A DNA stretch of 64,000 bases from Sulfurovum sp. (GTDB lineage Bacteria > Campylobacterota > Campylobacteria > Campylobacterales > Sulfurovaceae), in the NCBI GenBank assembly GCA_027049035.1, contig JALTVI010000068.1, positions 1 through 64,000 of the forward strand, given 5' to 3'. The stretch's first letter is position 1. The number at the start of each line of letters is the position of its first letter. The notes below the pieces were generated by a model. It saw only the letters and a list, made by a program, of their open reading frames with translations. It made no database searches and was not told the DNA's origin. Positions 8,666 to 17,199 of the stretch are shown in pieces. The position numbers and the translations under genes are program-made.

Positions 8666-11600
8666 ATGCGTATGGTAAAAAAAGTGCTGAAGTGGCTGGC
8701 GATATTCGTAGTGACGCTGGTAGCGCTGCTTGTGGTACTGGTCAACTCCTCTTTTGTCATCAAAATGGCAGCGGACAAATTTGCGCCTGACTACAACATC
8801 ACCTACAGTGATATCCGGGGAAATGTCTTTACCGGCATCACCATCGACGGACTGGCGTACAACAGGAAGCCGCTTGTCTCCAAGGTGAAGTTCCATCTTG
8901 ACCCCTCGCAGATGCTCTATAAAACGGTCAAGATCAACACCATCGCACTAGACGACGTCAATATCGATACCATCAAAGCGCTTGCCGCTTCATTCGCAAC
9001 GGATGAAGCAGAGCCTAAACCTGCCGAGAGCAACGAAAGTGCGCCGTTCCCGCTGAAGATCAAGGTGGCAACGGTCCATGTTGCGGTCTCACCGTTTAAG
9101 GAGCAGGGAATCGCATTTGAAAAGGTGGCACTCGATGCCGAAGATATCTTCTATGCTGCCGATGAGGTTGGTGTCGACATGCTCTCTTTGAAACTCGATA
9201 CCGATGTGACACGGCTAAACCTGCAGGCATCGCTCGATGACGGGATATTGAAAGTTGACGTGCTGGACCTGAGCGAAATCGACAGTGAAGCGATTGAAGC
9301 ACTTGTTGCCCGTTTCTCCCAGGAGAGCGATACTACAAAAGCCACACAGAAGAGTGTTGAAGCGAAAAGTGATGAGAAGGCAGAAGAGGCACCGCTCAAT
9401 CCTATGATACCTCGGCAGGTGCGGCTTGCACACTTCAACGCCTCGCTCAAGCAGCGTACCTATAGCGGTATCGGAATAGATAAGGTAGTACTGAGCCTGC
9501 GCGATGTCAAGGCGGATGTACCAAAACTGATGACACCTACTGCGGGTGCCGTGTCGATCGGAGAGCTCGGTGTGGACATCGATACCAACGTCACTAAAGC
9601 CACACTACGTGCCGGACTTCAGGGTGAAACGGTGACGATCGATATACTCGATATCGACCAAGTCGATACTGTGGCGCTGCAGCAGGCTTTCGCTCCGGCA
9701 GCTGAAAATAACGAAACGAATGCTACCGTTGCAGAAGCGACACCGCAGGCCAAAGAGAGCAATACGACTGCAGGAGTGCCGGACAATCCGCTCATTCCAA
9801 AGCAGCTCGAACTCAAGCATTTGCATGTCGGGCTTCTACCTGCACTCTACGATCCTGTGCAGCTGCAGCTTTTGGACCTGAATGTAAGCGATCTTCTCTT
9901 TGCCATCGATGCGTTGAAGGCCAAGACAGGAAAGGTAATGCTGCGCGGCCAGACCAATCTGGCCAACCTCAATTACGATGCCAAGATCAGTGACAACCAC
10001 CTCAAGGGGCGCATTGTAGTCACACCAAATCAGCCGCTCTTCGATACCTACAAACTGCCGCTTCGCAAAGAGGCGATCGGTGACATTGTCATCGACCTCG
10101 ATGCAAGCCAGGAGAAGATCGTTGCAGACCTGGATACCAAAATGCTGCAACTGCTGCAGCTGCCGGCAGAAAACAATATCACGGCAGAGTCCAATGCAAC
10201 GACGCTTGCCGATGCGAACGTCACTGCAGATGCCAATGCAACGGAGCCGTTCAACATCGATGTACCGCTGCTCAAGAGCCATATCGTGTTTGTTCCCAAG
10301 AGCAAAGTGCTTACGGCAGACAGCGAAGTCAAGGTCGATACACCATACGCCAAGGGGGTGCGTCTGACCAACCGTTTTGTCATGGACGGCAACATCTCCT
10401 ATCGTGGAAATCTGCGTGTACCAAAGATTATCGGCATCGATGCAAAACTGACACAGCCGCTGAACGATTTTACGGTGACATACGGCGGTACAGACAAGGC
10501 TGTCCACGTAGCGATCGATGCGGAGAATATGAAAGGAAGTTTTGTTTCGGACGATTTCAAGAAGGGACTCTTCCTGCTTTCGAACAAAAGAACGCTTCAG
10601 CTTGACAAAATGGCACCACTGCCAAAACAGCTTGCGGGGGCAAAAGCTGACTTCTCTGTCAAAATACCGCTTGATTTTGCTAAGATTACGCCGCTCGATG
10701 CTGAAGCGAAGATTACCTCGAATTTGAGCGATATCGATGTGAATGTGCACTATGCGGATACCATCAAGGCCGATGTGACGAGTATAATTCCCAAAAATTC
10801 ACTGCTGAGAAACTTCGACAAAAATCTCCACCTTGATGTCCTTTCTCCGTTGAAATTGAGTGCATCAGCCGGTAAGGAGAAGATCGATGCGAAACTGACG
10901 TCACGTGCGCTCAACGCTACCGTACACTATCTTCCCGAAAACGGTAATGTCGACGGAGTACTTCAGCTTGCCGGACTGCGTATGAATGTCAAGGGCAGCA
11001 CCAAGGGTGATATCGACATCAAGGCCAATGTCGGTTCGGTCAAGGAGATGCTTGCAAGCATCAAATCGGTCTATACTGTTCCGGCTATTCCAAAGGTGGA
11101 AGGGAAGATCGCCCTTGGACTGAAGATCAAAAAGCTCAAAGAGGCGGAACTCTCATTGAGCGCACCGCATATTGTTTATCAGACTGACCGCAAGAGTGCG
11201 ATGAAAGTGGATGATATCAGGGTCGTTCTGGCGGCAAGTACCCAAAAGGTGCAGCTCAAATCCTATACGCTTACCTATGACGGTATGAAAATCTATGCGA
11301 GCAAACCGTCAGTCATTAACCTCAAAGGCAATACCGTAGAGATCAGTCCGTTCTGGCTGAACGATCAGCTAAAAGTCGTCGGCACCTATGATCTGAAACA
11401 GGCCAAAGGCAAGATCGATGCAAATGCGGCACAACTGCACATCAAACACAAGTTTGCCGATATAAAAAGCAAGATCGATCTCAAAACACTGCTCAACGGC
11501 CCCAAAACCAATATCAAAGGTGAAGTGGTGCTGCTTGGTGGCAGGATCACCTATGATCTTGGTCAGAAGAGTTTCCCTACCGATGACGATGTGATCATTG

Positions 11601-12367
11601 TGCAGGATATCAAGAAGAAAAAAGAGGGTGCTGGTCCATCCTTCATGGATGGCTTGAGTACCAGTATTTTCATCAAGAGCAAGGAGCCTCTGCTCTACAA
11701 ACAGAGCGGTATCGATATTCAGGCAATGGTCGATTTGAGCATACAGAAGTCTGAAAATTCACCGCTTTTTGTACTGGGAGATGTCACACTGCTCGAGGGC
11801 GGCAGCTACCAGTTCCAGGAGAAGAAGTTTGTTCTTGACAAGAGCAATATCTACTTTATCGGCGACCCGTCCAAGCCGAGACTCGATATTACCGCGCACT
11901 ATACGACGCTTGATTACTTTGTGAAGATTCAGGTGACGGGTACGCCTGCCATTCCTGTTATTGAGTTCTCTTCGGTACCGCATTTGAAGCGGGAGCAGAT
12001 CCTTTCGTTGATTCTCTTTGGTACAGTCAACGAAGACAGCAGCGGCAACGGAGAGGAGATGATGAAGATGATGGGTGGCGCGATGGCCAAGTCGGCCCTG
12101 GCGAATGCCGGGGTGAAGCTTGACCATTTGGTAATCGGTTCCGGCGGCTTCGAAGTCGGTAAAAAGATTATGGACGATGTGACTGCCATCTACATTCAGG
12201 ATGAAATACCAACGATCAAGATACAGTACGACTACAGCCGTAATATCAAAGGAGATATTCAGTTCAACAGTCAGTCGACCGGGGTGGATGTGCTTTACCG
12301 AAAAGATTTCAAAGGCTTCGGTTCGGACAAAAAAGATGATGATATTGTCATTAAACGCAAAAAGTAA
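8666..12367 (+). CDS. tamB: TamB-like translocation/assembly module protein
   Basis: 1233 residues, 37 bp after tamA. One N-terminal membrane anchor (about residues 8-30) is followed by a very long beta-rich periplasmic region. The C-terminal DUF490/TamB domain includes 'GGSYQFQEKKFVLDKSNIYF' and 'PRLDITAHYTTLDYFVKIQVT'. Repeated Asn/Thr/Glu-rich spacers ('AENNETNATVAEATPQA') alternate with copies of an 'NPxIPxQ(V/L)xLxHxxxxL' block near residues 250 and 375, an internal duplication. TamB/AsmA-like proteins are thought to bridge inner and outer membranes for lipid or protein transfer. It ends at a short terminator before convergent nspC. Confidence 0.92.
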   Translation: MRMVKKVLKWLAIFVVTLVALLVVLVNSSFVIKMAADKFAPDYNITYSDIRGNVFTGITIDGLAYNRKPLVSKVKFHLDPSQMLYKTVKINTIALDDVNIDTIKALAASFATDEAEPKPAESNESAPFPLKIKVATVHVAVSPFKEQGIAFEKVALDAEDIFYAADEVGVDMLSLKLDTDVTRLNLQASLDDGILKVDVLDLSEIDSEAIEALVARFSQESDTTKATQKSVEAKSDEKAEEAPLNPMIPRQVRLAHFNASLKQRTYSGIGIDKVVLSLRDVKADVPKLMTPTAGAVSIGELGVDIDTNVTKATLRAGLQGETVTIDILDIDQVDTVALQQAFAPAAENNETNATVAEATPQAKESNTTAGVPDNPLIPKQLELKHLHVGLLPALYDPVQLQLLDLNVSDLLFAIDALKAKTGKVMLRGQTNLANLNYDAKISDNHLKGRIVVTPNQPLFDTYKLPLRKEAIGDIVIDLDASQEKIVADLDTKMLQLLQLPAENNITAESNATTLADANVTADANATEPFNIDVPLLKSHIVFVPKSKVLTADSEVKVDTPYAKGVRLTNRFVMDGNISYRGNLRVPKIIGIDAKLTQPLNDFTVTYGGTDKAVHVAIDAENMKGSFVSDDFKKGLFLLSNKRTLQLDKMAPLPKQLAGAKADFSVKIPLDFAKITPLDAEAKITSNLSDIDVNVHYADTIKADVTSIIPKNSLLRNFDKNLHLDVLSPLKLSASAGKEKIDAKLTSRALNATVHYLPENGNVDGVLQLAGLRMNVKGSTKGDIDIKANVGSVKEMLASIKSVYTVPAIPKVEGKIALGLKIKKLKEAELSLSAPHIVYQTDRKSAMKVDDIRVVLAASTQKVQLKSYTLTYDGMKIYASKPSVINLKGNTVEISPFWLNDQLKVVGTYDLKQAKGKIDANAAQLHIKHKFADIKSKIDLKTLLNGPKTNIKGEVVLLGGRITYDLGQKSFPTDDDVIIVQDIKKKKEGAGPSFMDGLSTSIFIKSKEPLLYKQSGIDIQAMVDLSIQKSENSPLFVLGDVTLLEGGSYQFQEKKFVLDKSNIYFIGDPSKPRLDITAHYTTLDYFVKIQVTGTPAIPVIEFSSVPHLKREQILSLILFGTVNEDSSGNGEEMMKMMGGAMAKSALANAGVKLDHLVIGSGGFEVGKKIMDDVTAIYIQDEIPTIKIQYDYSRNIKGDIQFNSQSTGVDVLYRKDFKGFGSDKKDDDIVIKRKK

Positions 12368-12368
12368 T

Positions 12369-12389
12369 AGAAAGTTCAAGCTTTCTTTT
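12369..12389. terminator. Short hairpin terminator between tamB and nspC
   Basis: AGAAAG-TTCAAG-CTTTCT followed by TTT. It lies in the 20-bp gap between convergent genes and reaches into the nspC stop codon. Confidence 0.6.
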
Positions 12390-13527
12390 AGGAAAGCCGG
12401 TTTTTGAAATCCTCGTATCCGAATGTTTTGAGAACCTCTATGGTGCCGTCGCATCTTTTTACAGCGATGTCGGGGAGTTTAATGCCGTTGAAAGTGGTCG
12501 CCTTGACCATTGTGTAGTGCATCTGGTCTTCGAAGATGATTCTGTCACCTAACTGCAGGGGGGTGTCGAAGCTGTAGTCTCCCATGATGTCACCTGCCAG
12601 ACAGGTGTTGCCGCCAAGTCGGTAGGTATAGGGTTTCTCTCCCGCCTCTCCTGCACCGCGCACATCAGCCCGATAGGGCATGATGATGGTGTCGGGCATA
12701 TGCGCCTCGGCAGAGGTGTCCAGAATGGCGATATCGATACCGTTGTGGACAATATCAAGCACAGTCGCCACCAGTACGCCGGTTTCCCAGCCGATCGCTT
12801 CACCCGGCTCGAGATAGACCTCTACATCATACTTCTCTTTGACATGTTTGATAAGTGCAATGAGCTTTTCGATATCGTACCCTTTTTTGGTAATGTGGTG
12901 TCCCCCACCAAAGTTGATCCACTTCATCTCTGAAAGATATTTGCCGAATTTCGCTTCAAAGTTTTCCAGCACCACTTCGAGTGCATCGCTGTCCTGTTCA
13001 CAGAGGGCATGGAGATGCAGTCCGTCAAGGCTGGGCAGCAGCTTCTCATCGAAGTTCTCCAGTGTCGTGCCGAGTCTGGAGTAGAGACCACAGGGGTTGT
13101 AGATCTCCTTTGGCGAAGCAGAGTACTCGGGGTTGACGCGCAGTCCGAGGGAGAGGTTTGGATTGGTCTCTTTTGCTTTTTGCGCAAAACGGTGAAACTG
13201 TGACGGAGTGTTGAAGACCATATGGTGCGAGATGGAGGCGATCGCTTCGATCTCTTCTTCTTTGTAGGCAGGAGAGTAGGTGTGTACCTCCTTACCGAAT
13301 TCCTCCGCAGCCAGTTTTGCTTCGTAGAGCCCGCTGGCGCAGCACCCCTCAAGATAGGGGCGGATCGTATCGAAACTTTTCCAGAGTGCATATCCTTTGA
13401 GTGCCAGCAGTACTTTCGCACCGCTTTTTTCCTTGACATATTCGATGATTTTGAGGTTCTCGATCAGCTTATTCTCTTCAAGCAGCCAGCAGGGAGAGGG
13501 GAGTGTTGTGTATATTTCATCTTTCAT
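12388..13527 (-). CDS. nspC: Carboxynorspermidine decarboxylase
   Basis: PLP enzyme of the alternative polyamine route. It decarboxylates carboxyspermidine/carboxynorspermidine to spermidine/norspermidine. 379 residues of the fold-III decarboxylase family: PLP lysine in 'KVLLALKGYALWKSF', 'INFGGGHHITKKGYD', 'EPGEAIGWETGVLVATV', and the late cysteine block 'LGGNTCLAGD'. Its partner dehydrogenase is in the same window at 57.2-58.4 kb, not adjacent. The start ATG follows an extended -10 promoter pointing leftward. Confidence 0.94.
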   Translation of the reverse strand: MKDEIYTTLPSPCWLLEENKLIENLKIIEYVKEKSGAKVLLALKGYALWKSFDTIRPYLEGCCASGLYEAKLAAEEFGKEVHTYSPAYKEEEIEAIASISHHMVFNTPSQFHRFAQKAKETNPNLSLGLRVNPEYSASPKEIYNPCGLYSRLGTTLENFDEKLLPSLDGLHLHALCEQDSDALEVVLENFEAKFGKYLSEMKWINFGGGHHITKKGYDIEKLIALIKHVKEKYDVEVYLEPGEAIGWETGVLVATVLDIVHNGIDIAILDTSAEAHMPDTIIMPYRADVRGAGEAGEKPYTYRLGGNTCLAGDIMGDYSFDTPLQLGDRIIFEDQMHYTMVKATTFNGIKLPDIAVKRCDGTIEVLKTFGYEDFKNRLS

Positions 13528-13534
13528 AGGCGCA

Positions 13535-13543
13535 TTATATCAG
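13535..13543 (-). promoter_or_regulatory. Extended -10 promoter for nspC (divergent pair)
   Basis: On the minus strand TGATATAAT lies just upstream of nspC. An identical TGATATAAT points the other way at 13561-13569, and the palindrome CAAAATATTTTG lies between them. The two face-to-face promoters probably compete or share a regulator. Confidence 0.6.
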
Positions 13544-13560
13544 CCAAAACCAAAATATTT

Positions 13561-13569
13561 TGATATAAT
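13561..13569 (+). promoter_or_regulatory. Extended -10 promoter for the 13.6-kb gene
   Basis: TGATATAAT, 40 bp before the ATG at 13609. It mirrors the nspC promoter across the palindrome CAAAATATTTTG. Confidence 0.6.
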
Positions 13570-13608
13570 TGCCCCATATACAATACTATTAAAAAAACTG
13601 GAGACTCT

Positions 13609-14088
13609 ATGATCAAGCGTGAAACAGATACGAAACGGGGATTGATTCGTTTCAACGGAGACGATATTGCACTCGCTGCTACAATGATTGAAAAGCTGTC
13701 GACGACGATTGACATTATGTATTATCTGATGAACAGACGCGAGGAGCGTTCTTTTGTAATGATGCTGATCTCCGACAGCAAGATAGATGTGGGTGAAATC
13801 GTAGCGGAGCAGAAGCGTAATACAGACATCCTTTTCAAGCTTGATGAAAGCAGGCATATCTATGCGGTGATCTGTCAGGATACGAAGATAGACGGCGGGT
13901 ACCACTTTGCCGACCGTGTCATGCGCCATATGAAGATCAATGAGGCCGAAGATCCCTATTGTGTGGAGATCGAAGTGCGTACGACGGTGCATGAGATCAA
14001 ATTTATCGTCTTCAAACTCCTAGAGGAGTACCTTAAGGCAAAAGAGGAGGGGCTTGGCGGAGAGATTGTCTTCAAGACACTCAACTAA
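13609..14088 (+). CDS. Conserved hypothetical protein (about 160 aa)
   Basis: 159 residues, no signal peptide or membrane segment. It is mixed alpha/beta with the segments 'RFNGDDIALAATMIEKL', 'FKLDESRHIYAVICQDTKIDGGYHFADRVM' and 'EVRTTVHEIKFIVFKLLEEYL'. The alternation and length faintly recall a degenerate GGDEF-like or PAS-like single domain, but no catalytic signature is present and I do not assign one. It lies upstream of rpmH with a 72-bp gap and its own promoter, so it may be a stand-alone gene. Confidence 0.75.
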   Translation: MIKRETDTKRGLIRFNGDDIALAATMIEKLSTTIDIMYYLMNRREERSFVMMLISDSKIDVGEIVAEQKRNTDILFKLDESRHIYAVICQDTKIDGGYHFADRVMRHMKINEAEDPYCVEIEVRTTVHEIKFIVFKLLEEYLKAKEEGLGGEIVFKTLN

Positions 14089-14160
14089 CCATAAGCGCAT
14101 TTTGGATAAAATCGCGTCCAAATATACCCACGCCGTGGGCAAACAAGAAGGAAAAGACAG

Positions 14161-14295
14161 ATGAAACGTACTTATCAACCGCACAACACACCAAGAAAGA
14201 GAACACACGGCTTCAGAACAAGAATGAAGACAAAGAACGGCAGAAAAGTGATCGCTGCAAGAAGAGCAAAAGGCAGAAAGAGACTGGCGGTATAA
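14161..14295 (+). CDS. rpmH: 50S ribosomal protein L34
   Basis: 44 residues, too short for the ORF track. It begins '[19 protein letters not shown]' and contains the L34 core '[20 protein letters not shown]'. The AAGGAAAAGACAG ribosome site lies just upstream. It is the first gene of the conserved rpmH-rnpA-yidC-jag-mnmE cluster, and its stop codon precedes the rnpA coding region by only a few bases. Confidence 0.98.
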   Translation: MKRTYQPHNTPRKRTHGFRTRMKTKNGRKVIAARRAKGRKRLAV

Positions 14296-14299
14296 TCCC

Positions 14300-14662
14300 A
14301 TCTCCAAGATCAAGCATTTTACACGCATAAAGACCAGCAAAGCGTTCAACGGCATCTACAAGGGTGCCGACAAAACCTGGCATACTCCCTACTTCGTACT
14401 TTTCTATCAAAAAACAGACAGCTATCAGGTAGGGTTCGTTGCCAGTAAGAAGCTGGGCAATGCGGTACACCGTAACAGGGCCAAGCGTCTTTTGCGTGCC
14501 CACTTTATAGAATTGTGTGACAGGCTTGAAAGCGGATCGTATGTGCTGGTGGCGAAACCGGCACTGCTTGATGAGGGCTACGATGCGACACACAAAGCCT
14601 TTTTGAATGCAACAAAACGTTCCGGGGCACTCAAGCGCCACAAACGTAATTTAACAGACTAA
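14300..14662 (+). CDS. rnpA: Ribonuclease P protein component, without a standard start codon
   Basis: Protein cofactor of RNase P, which trims tRNA 5' ends. It is missing from the ORF track because the frame has no ATG, GTG or TTG between the in-frame TGA at 14249 and the conserved region. The translation is unmistakable: 'KHFTRIKTSKAFNGIYKG', then the RNR motif 'KLGNAVHRNRAKRLLRAHF', ending '..KRNLTD' at 14662. Candidate starts are ATC at 14300 or 14309, or CTG at 14255 inside rpmH. 14309 best matches where other RnpA proteins begin. Translation may depend on re-initiation after the rpmH stop at 14295. A base error in the assembly is the main alternative. The 5' coordinate is therefore approximate. 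Confidence 0.9.
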   Translation: MSKIKHFTRIKTSKAFNGIYKGADKTWHTPYFVLFYQKTDSYQVGFVASKKLGNAVHRNRAKRLLRAHFIELCDRLESGSYVLVAKPALLDEGYDATHKAFLNATKRSGALKRHKRNLTD

Positions 14663-14703
14663 AGACTATACTGTCATCTTCAGATGATATCAAAGGTACT
14701 ATT

Positions 14704-16326
14704 TTGGAACAACAAGATCTCAACAAACGACTTCTCCTTGCATTGGCACTCTCCTTTCTCGTATTTGTAGGGTACAGCTACCTCTTTACACCAAAGCCGA
14801 CTCCTGCTTCAGCGGAAGCCAACGGTACCGCTGTAACACAGTCGACACCCCAAGCGCCAAAAGCGGCTTCAAAGAGTGCTGAAAAAACAGCGACACCGGC
14901 AAAGAGTGCAAACGGAATGCACACGCCACAGCACAAGGCGCTCTTTTATGTGGTCTCAAATACCTTTAAAATGACATTTGACGAGCTTGGGCGTATTGAA
15001 CAGTATGAACTGCTTGAGAAGAAGTACCAGGATGCCGAGGGGCACAACCTCAAAATTTTGGGCGCCAATGTTGCCAAACCGCTCGAGATCCGTTTCGCGG
15101 ATGCTGCGCTCAATGCCGAAGCGTTCAAGACACCCTATACGGCAACGCTTAGCGGTACGGTCGATGCGAAAAACGGTCCTGTAACGGTGACACTGACACA
15201 GAAGCTCTCCAAAGTGACGGTAACCAAAAAGGTGACCATCCAGCCAAACGGTGCCTATACACTCGACTTGCAGCTCTCCAACGACGAACCATACTTCATT
15301 ACACCCGGGCACAGACCGCTTGCAGACAACTCAATGTATATGCTGGTACGCGGAGCGCTGGTTAAAACCGCTGACGGTGTCATCACGGTCATCGAAGACG
15401 GTGATGCAAAAGGGAACGAAACGTTCAAAAATGCCAAGATCGCCTCTGCTTTCGACCGCTATGTGGCAACGATGTTCTACGACTTCAAGAAAGGGATGGA
15501 TGTTTCGGTCCTGAAAGTCGGTGAGGGCGATCCTCTCCTCTTTGTCAAGGGTAGCCAGTCGCTGCACCTTGGCGGATATGTCGGACCAAAAGAGTATACG
15601 ATTCTTAAGTCGATCAATCCTGAACTGACCGACGCGATCGAGTTTGGATGGTTCACCTTCCTCTCCTATCCGTTCTTCAAGGTACTGCTCTGGCTGCACA
15701 CCCATATCGGCAACTGGGGGTGGGCGATCATTCTCTTTACACTTTTGGTGAAGCTGGTACTCTTCCCGCTCTCCTATAAAGGTATGATGTCGATGCAGAA
15801 GCTCAAAGACCTCGCACCGAAAATGAAAGAGCTGCGTGAGAAGTACAAGGATGACCCTGCCAAGCTCAACATGAAGATGATGGAGATGTACAAGAAGCAC
15901 GGTGCCAATCCGATGGGAGGATGTCTACCGATGCTGCTGCAGATTCCGGTTTTCTTTGCACTCTACCGTGTACTGCTCAATGCTGACGAACTGCAGGGGG
16001 CTGTATGGATCCCAGGCTGGATCGACAATCTTGCGACAGCCGATCCGTACTACATCCTGCCGGTACTGATGGGTCTTTCTATGTGGTTCCAGCAGAAGAT
16101 CACACCGAACAACTTTACCGATCCGATGCAGGAGAAGATCTTCAAGTTCTTCCCGATTCTGATGGCGGGTATGTTCATTATTATGCCGTTCCCTTCAGGA
16201 CTGGTACTCTACTGGGTGGTCAACAACATCTTTACGATCGGCCAGCAGTACATCATCAACAGAGCTTACGAAAAGCATAAAGCCAAAGCGGTAGCAATGG
16301 CACACAAAAAAGGCAAGGAGAGTTAA
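14704..16326 (+). CDS. yidC: Membrane protein insertase YidC
   Basis: Inserts and folds inner-membrane proteins, with or without SecYEG. 540 residues beginning at a TTG codon. An N-terminal helix ('LLLALALSFLVFVGYSYLF') is followed by a large periplasmic domain to about residue 310. The Oxa1-like core of five helices follows, with 'FPLSYKGMMSMQKLKDLAPK' and 'PMGGCLPMLLQIPVFFALYR'. The end is lysine-rich. The yidD gene usually found between rnpA and yidC is absent; the gap is 41 bp. Confidence 0.97.
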   Translation: MEQQDLNKRLLLALALSFLVFVGYSYLFTPKPTPASAEANGTAVTQSTPQAPKAASKSAEKTATPAKSANGMHTPQHKALFYVVSNTFKMTFDELGRIEQYELLEKKYQDAEGHNLKILGANVAKPLEIRFADAALNAEAFKTPYTATLSGTVDAKNGPVTVTLTQKLSKVTVTKKVTIQPNGAYTLDLQLSNDEPYFITPGHRPLADNSMYMLVRGALVKTADGVITVIEDGDAKGNETFKNAKIASAFDRYVATMFYDFKKGMDVSVLKVGEGDPLLFVKGSQSLHLGGYVGPKEYTILKSINPELTDAIEFGWFTFLSYPFFKVLLWLHTHIGNWGWAIILFTLLVKLVLFPLSYKGMMSMQKLKDLAPKMKELREKYKDDPAKLNMKMMEMYKKHGANPMGGCLPMLLQIPVFFALYRVLLNADELQGAVWIPGWIDNLATADPYYILPVLMGLSMWFQQKITPNNFTDPMQEKIFKFFPILMAGMFIIMPFPSGLVLYWVVNNIFTIGQQYIINRAYEKHKAKAVAMAHKKGKES

Positions 16327-17199
16327 ATGACAAAGGTGGAAGCAGCGACGCTTGAAGAGGCGTATGAGCTGGCCGCGTCACAACTCTCCTGTTCTGTTAC
16401 GGAACTCAAATATGAGATCATCCAGTACCCAAGTAAAGGGATTTTCGGACTCTTTGGCAAAAAAGCGATCATTGTAGCGACTGTCCATCCCAATGTGATA
16501 CAGAAAAGAGAAGTGCCACCTCAGGCAGAAGAGACACCTGCACCTACCATCGAAGAGACGGTAGCGGCAGTGATCATTGAAACCGTTCAGGAGACGCCGC
16601 AGGAGCGTGAAGAAAACACTCCAAAGCCGTCTGAAACAGACAACATAGTTGAGCAGTTTTTCGATGCCGATACGGACAAGAAAGCTGCTGTTTCTGAAGC
16701 TGACGAAGCTGTGACAGAGAGCGGATTTGAAGACAGAGAGCTGGCACAGAGCATTGAAGAGAGCCTGAAGCACCTGATGGAGCTTTCCTGCTTCGATATC
16801 GACGTGGTCGAGGTCGATGTGGTGGACAACACCGCGCTCATCTTCATCGACGGTGAGGATGCCGCGCTGCTGATAGGCAAAGAGGGGTACCGCTACAATG
16901 CACTCTCCTACATGCTCTTCAACTGGCTGCACAGCAAATACCAGCTCTACATCAAGCTGGAGATTGCAGAGTTCCTTACCACACAGCAGGAGATGATACG
17001 CAACTACATTCAGCCGGTCATTGAGAATGTAGAGAAGTACGGAAAGGGTAAAACCCGTTTCCTTGACGGGATTCTGGTACAGATTGCACTCGAGCAGCTG
17101 CGTGAAGTCTTCCCTGACAAATATGTGGCGATCAAAACCGGAAAGTCTGGCAAGAAGTTCGTCGTCATCAACGAGTTCAACTCCAAGCGTAATGGCTGA
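16327..17199 (+). CDS. jag: Jag/KhpB-type RNA-binding protein
   Basis: 290 residues starting at the base after the yidC stop. An N-terminal Jag domain (1-50; 'GIFGLFGKKAIIVATV') is followed by a Glu/Thr-rich variable linker (about 60-140). A KH-type RNA-binding domain (about 150-215; 'LLIGKEGYRYNALSYM') and a C-terminal R3H-like part come next. Family members bind RNA and affect cell envelope growth; the targets here are unknown. It overlaps mnmE by 8 bp, so the two are coupled. Confidence 0.92.
   Translation: MTKVEAATLEEAYELAASQLSCSVTELKYEIIQYPSKGIFGLFGKKAIIVATVHPNVIQKREVPPQAEETPAPTIEETVAAVIIETVQETPQEREENTPKPSETDNIVEQFFDADTDKKAAVSEADEAVTESGFEDRELAQSIEESLKHLMELSCFDIDVVEVDVVDNTALIFIDGEDAALLIGKEGYRYNALSYMLFNWLHSKYQLYIKLEIAEFLTTQQEMIRNYIQPVIENVEKYGKGKTRFLDGILVQIALEQLREVFPDKYVAIKTGKSGKKFVVINEFNSKRNG

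Noticed and set aside
17063-17191. N-terminal extension of mnmE in the ORF track
   Set aside because: Reads the jag coding region out of frame; MnmE proteins start at 'MAETITAIAT'-like sequence.
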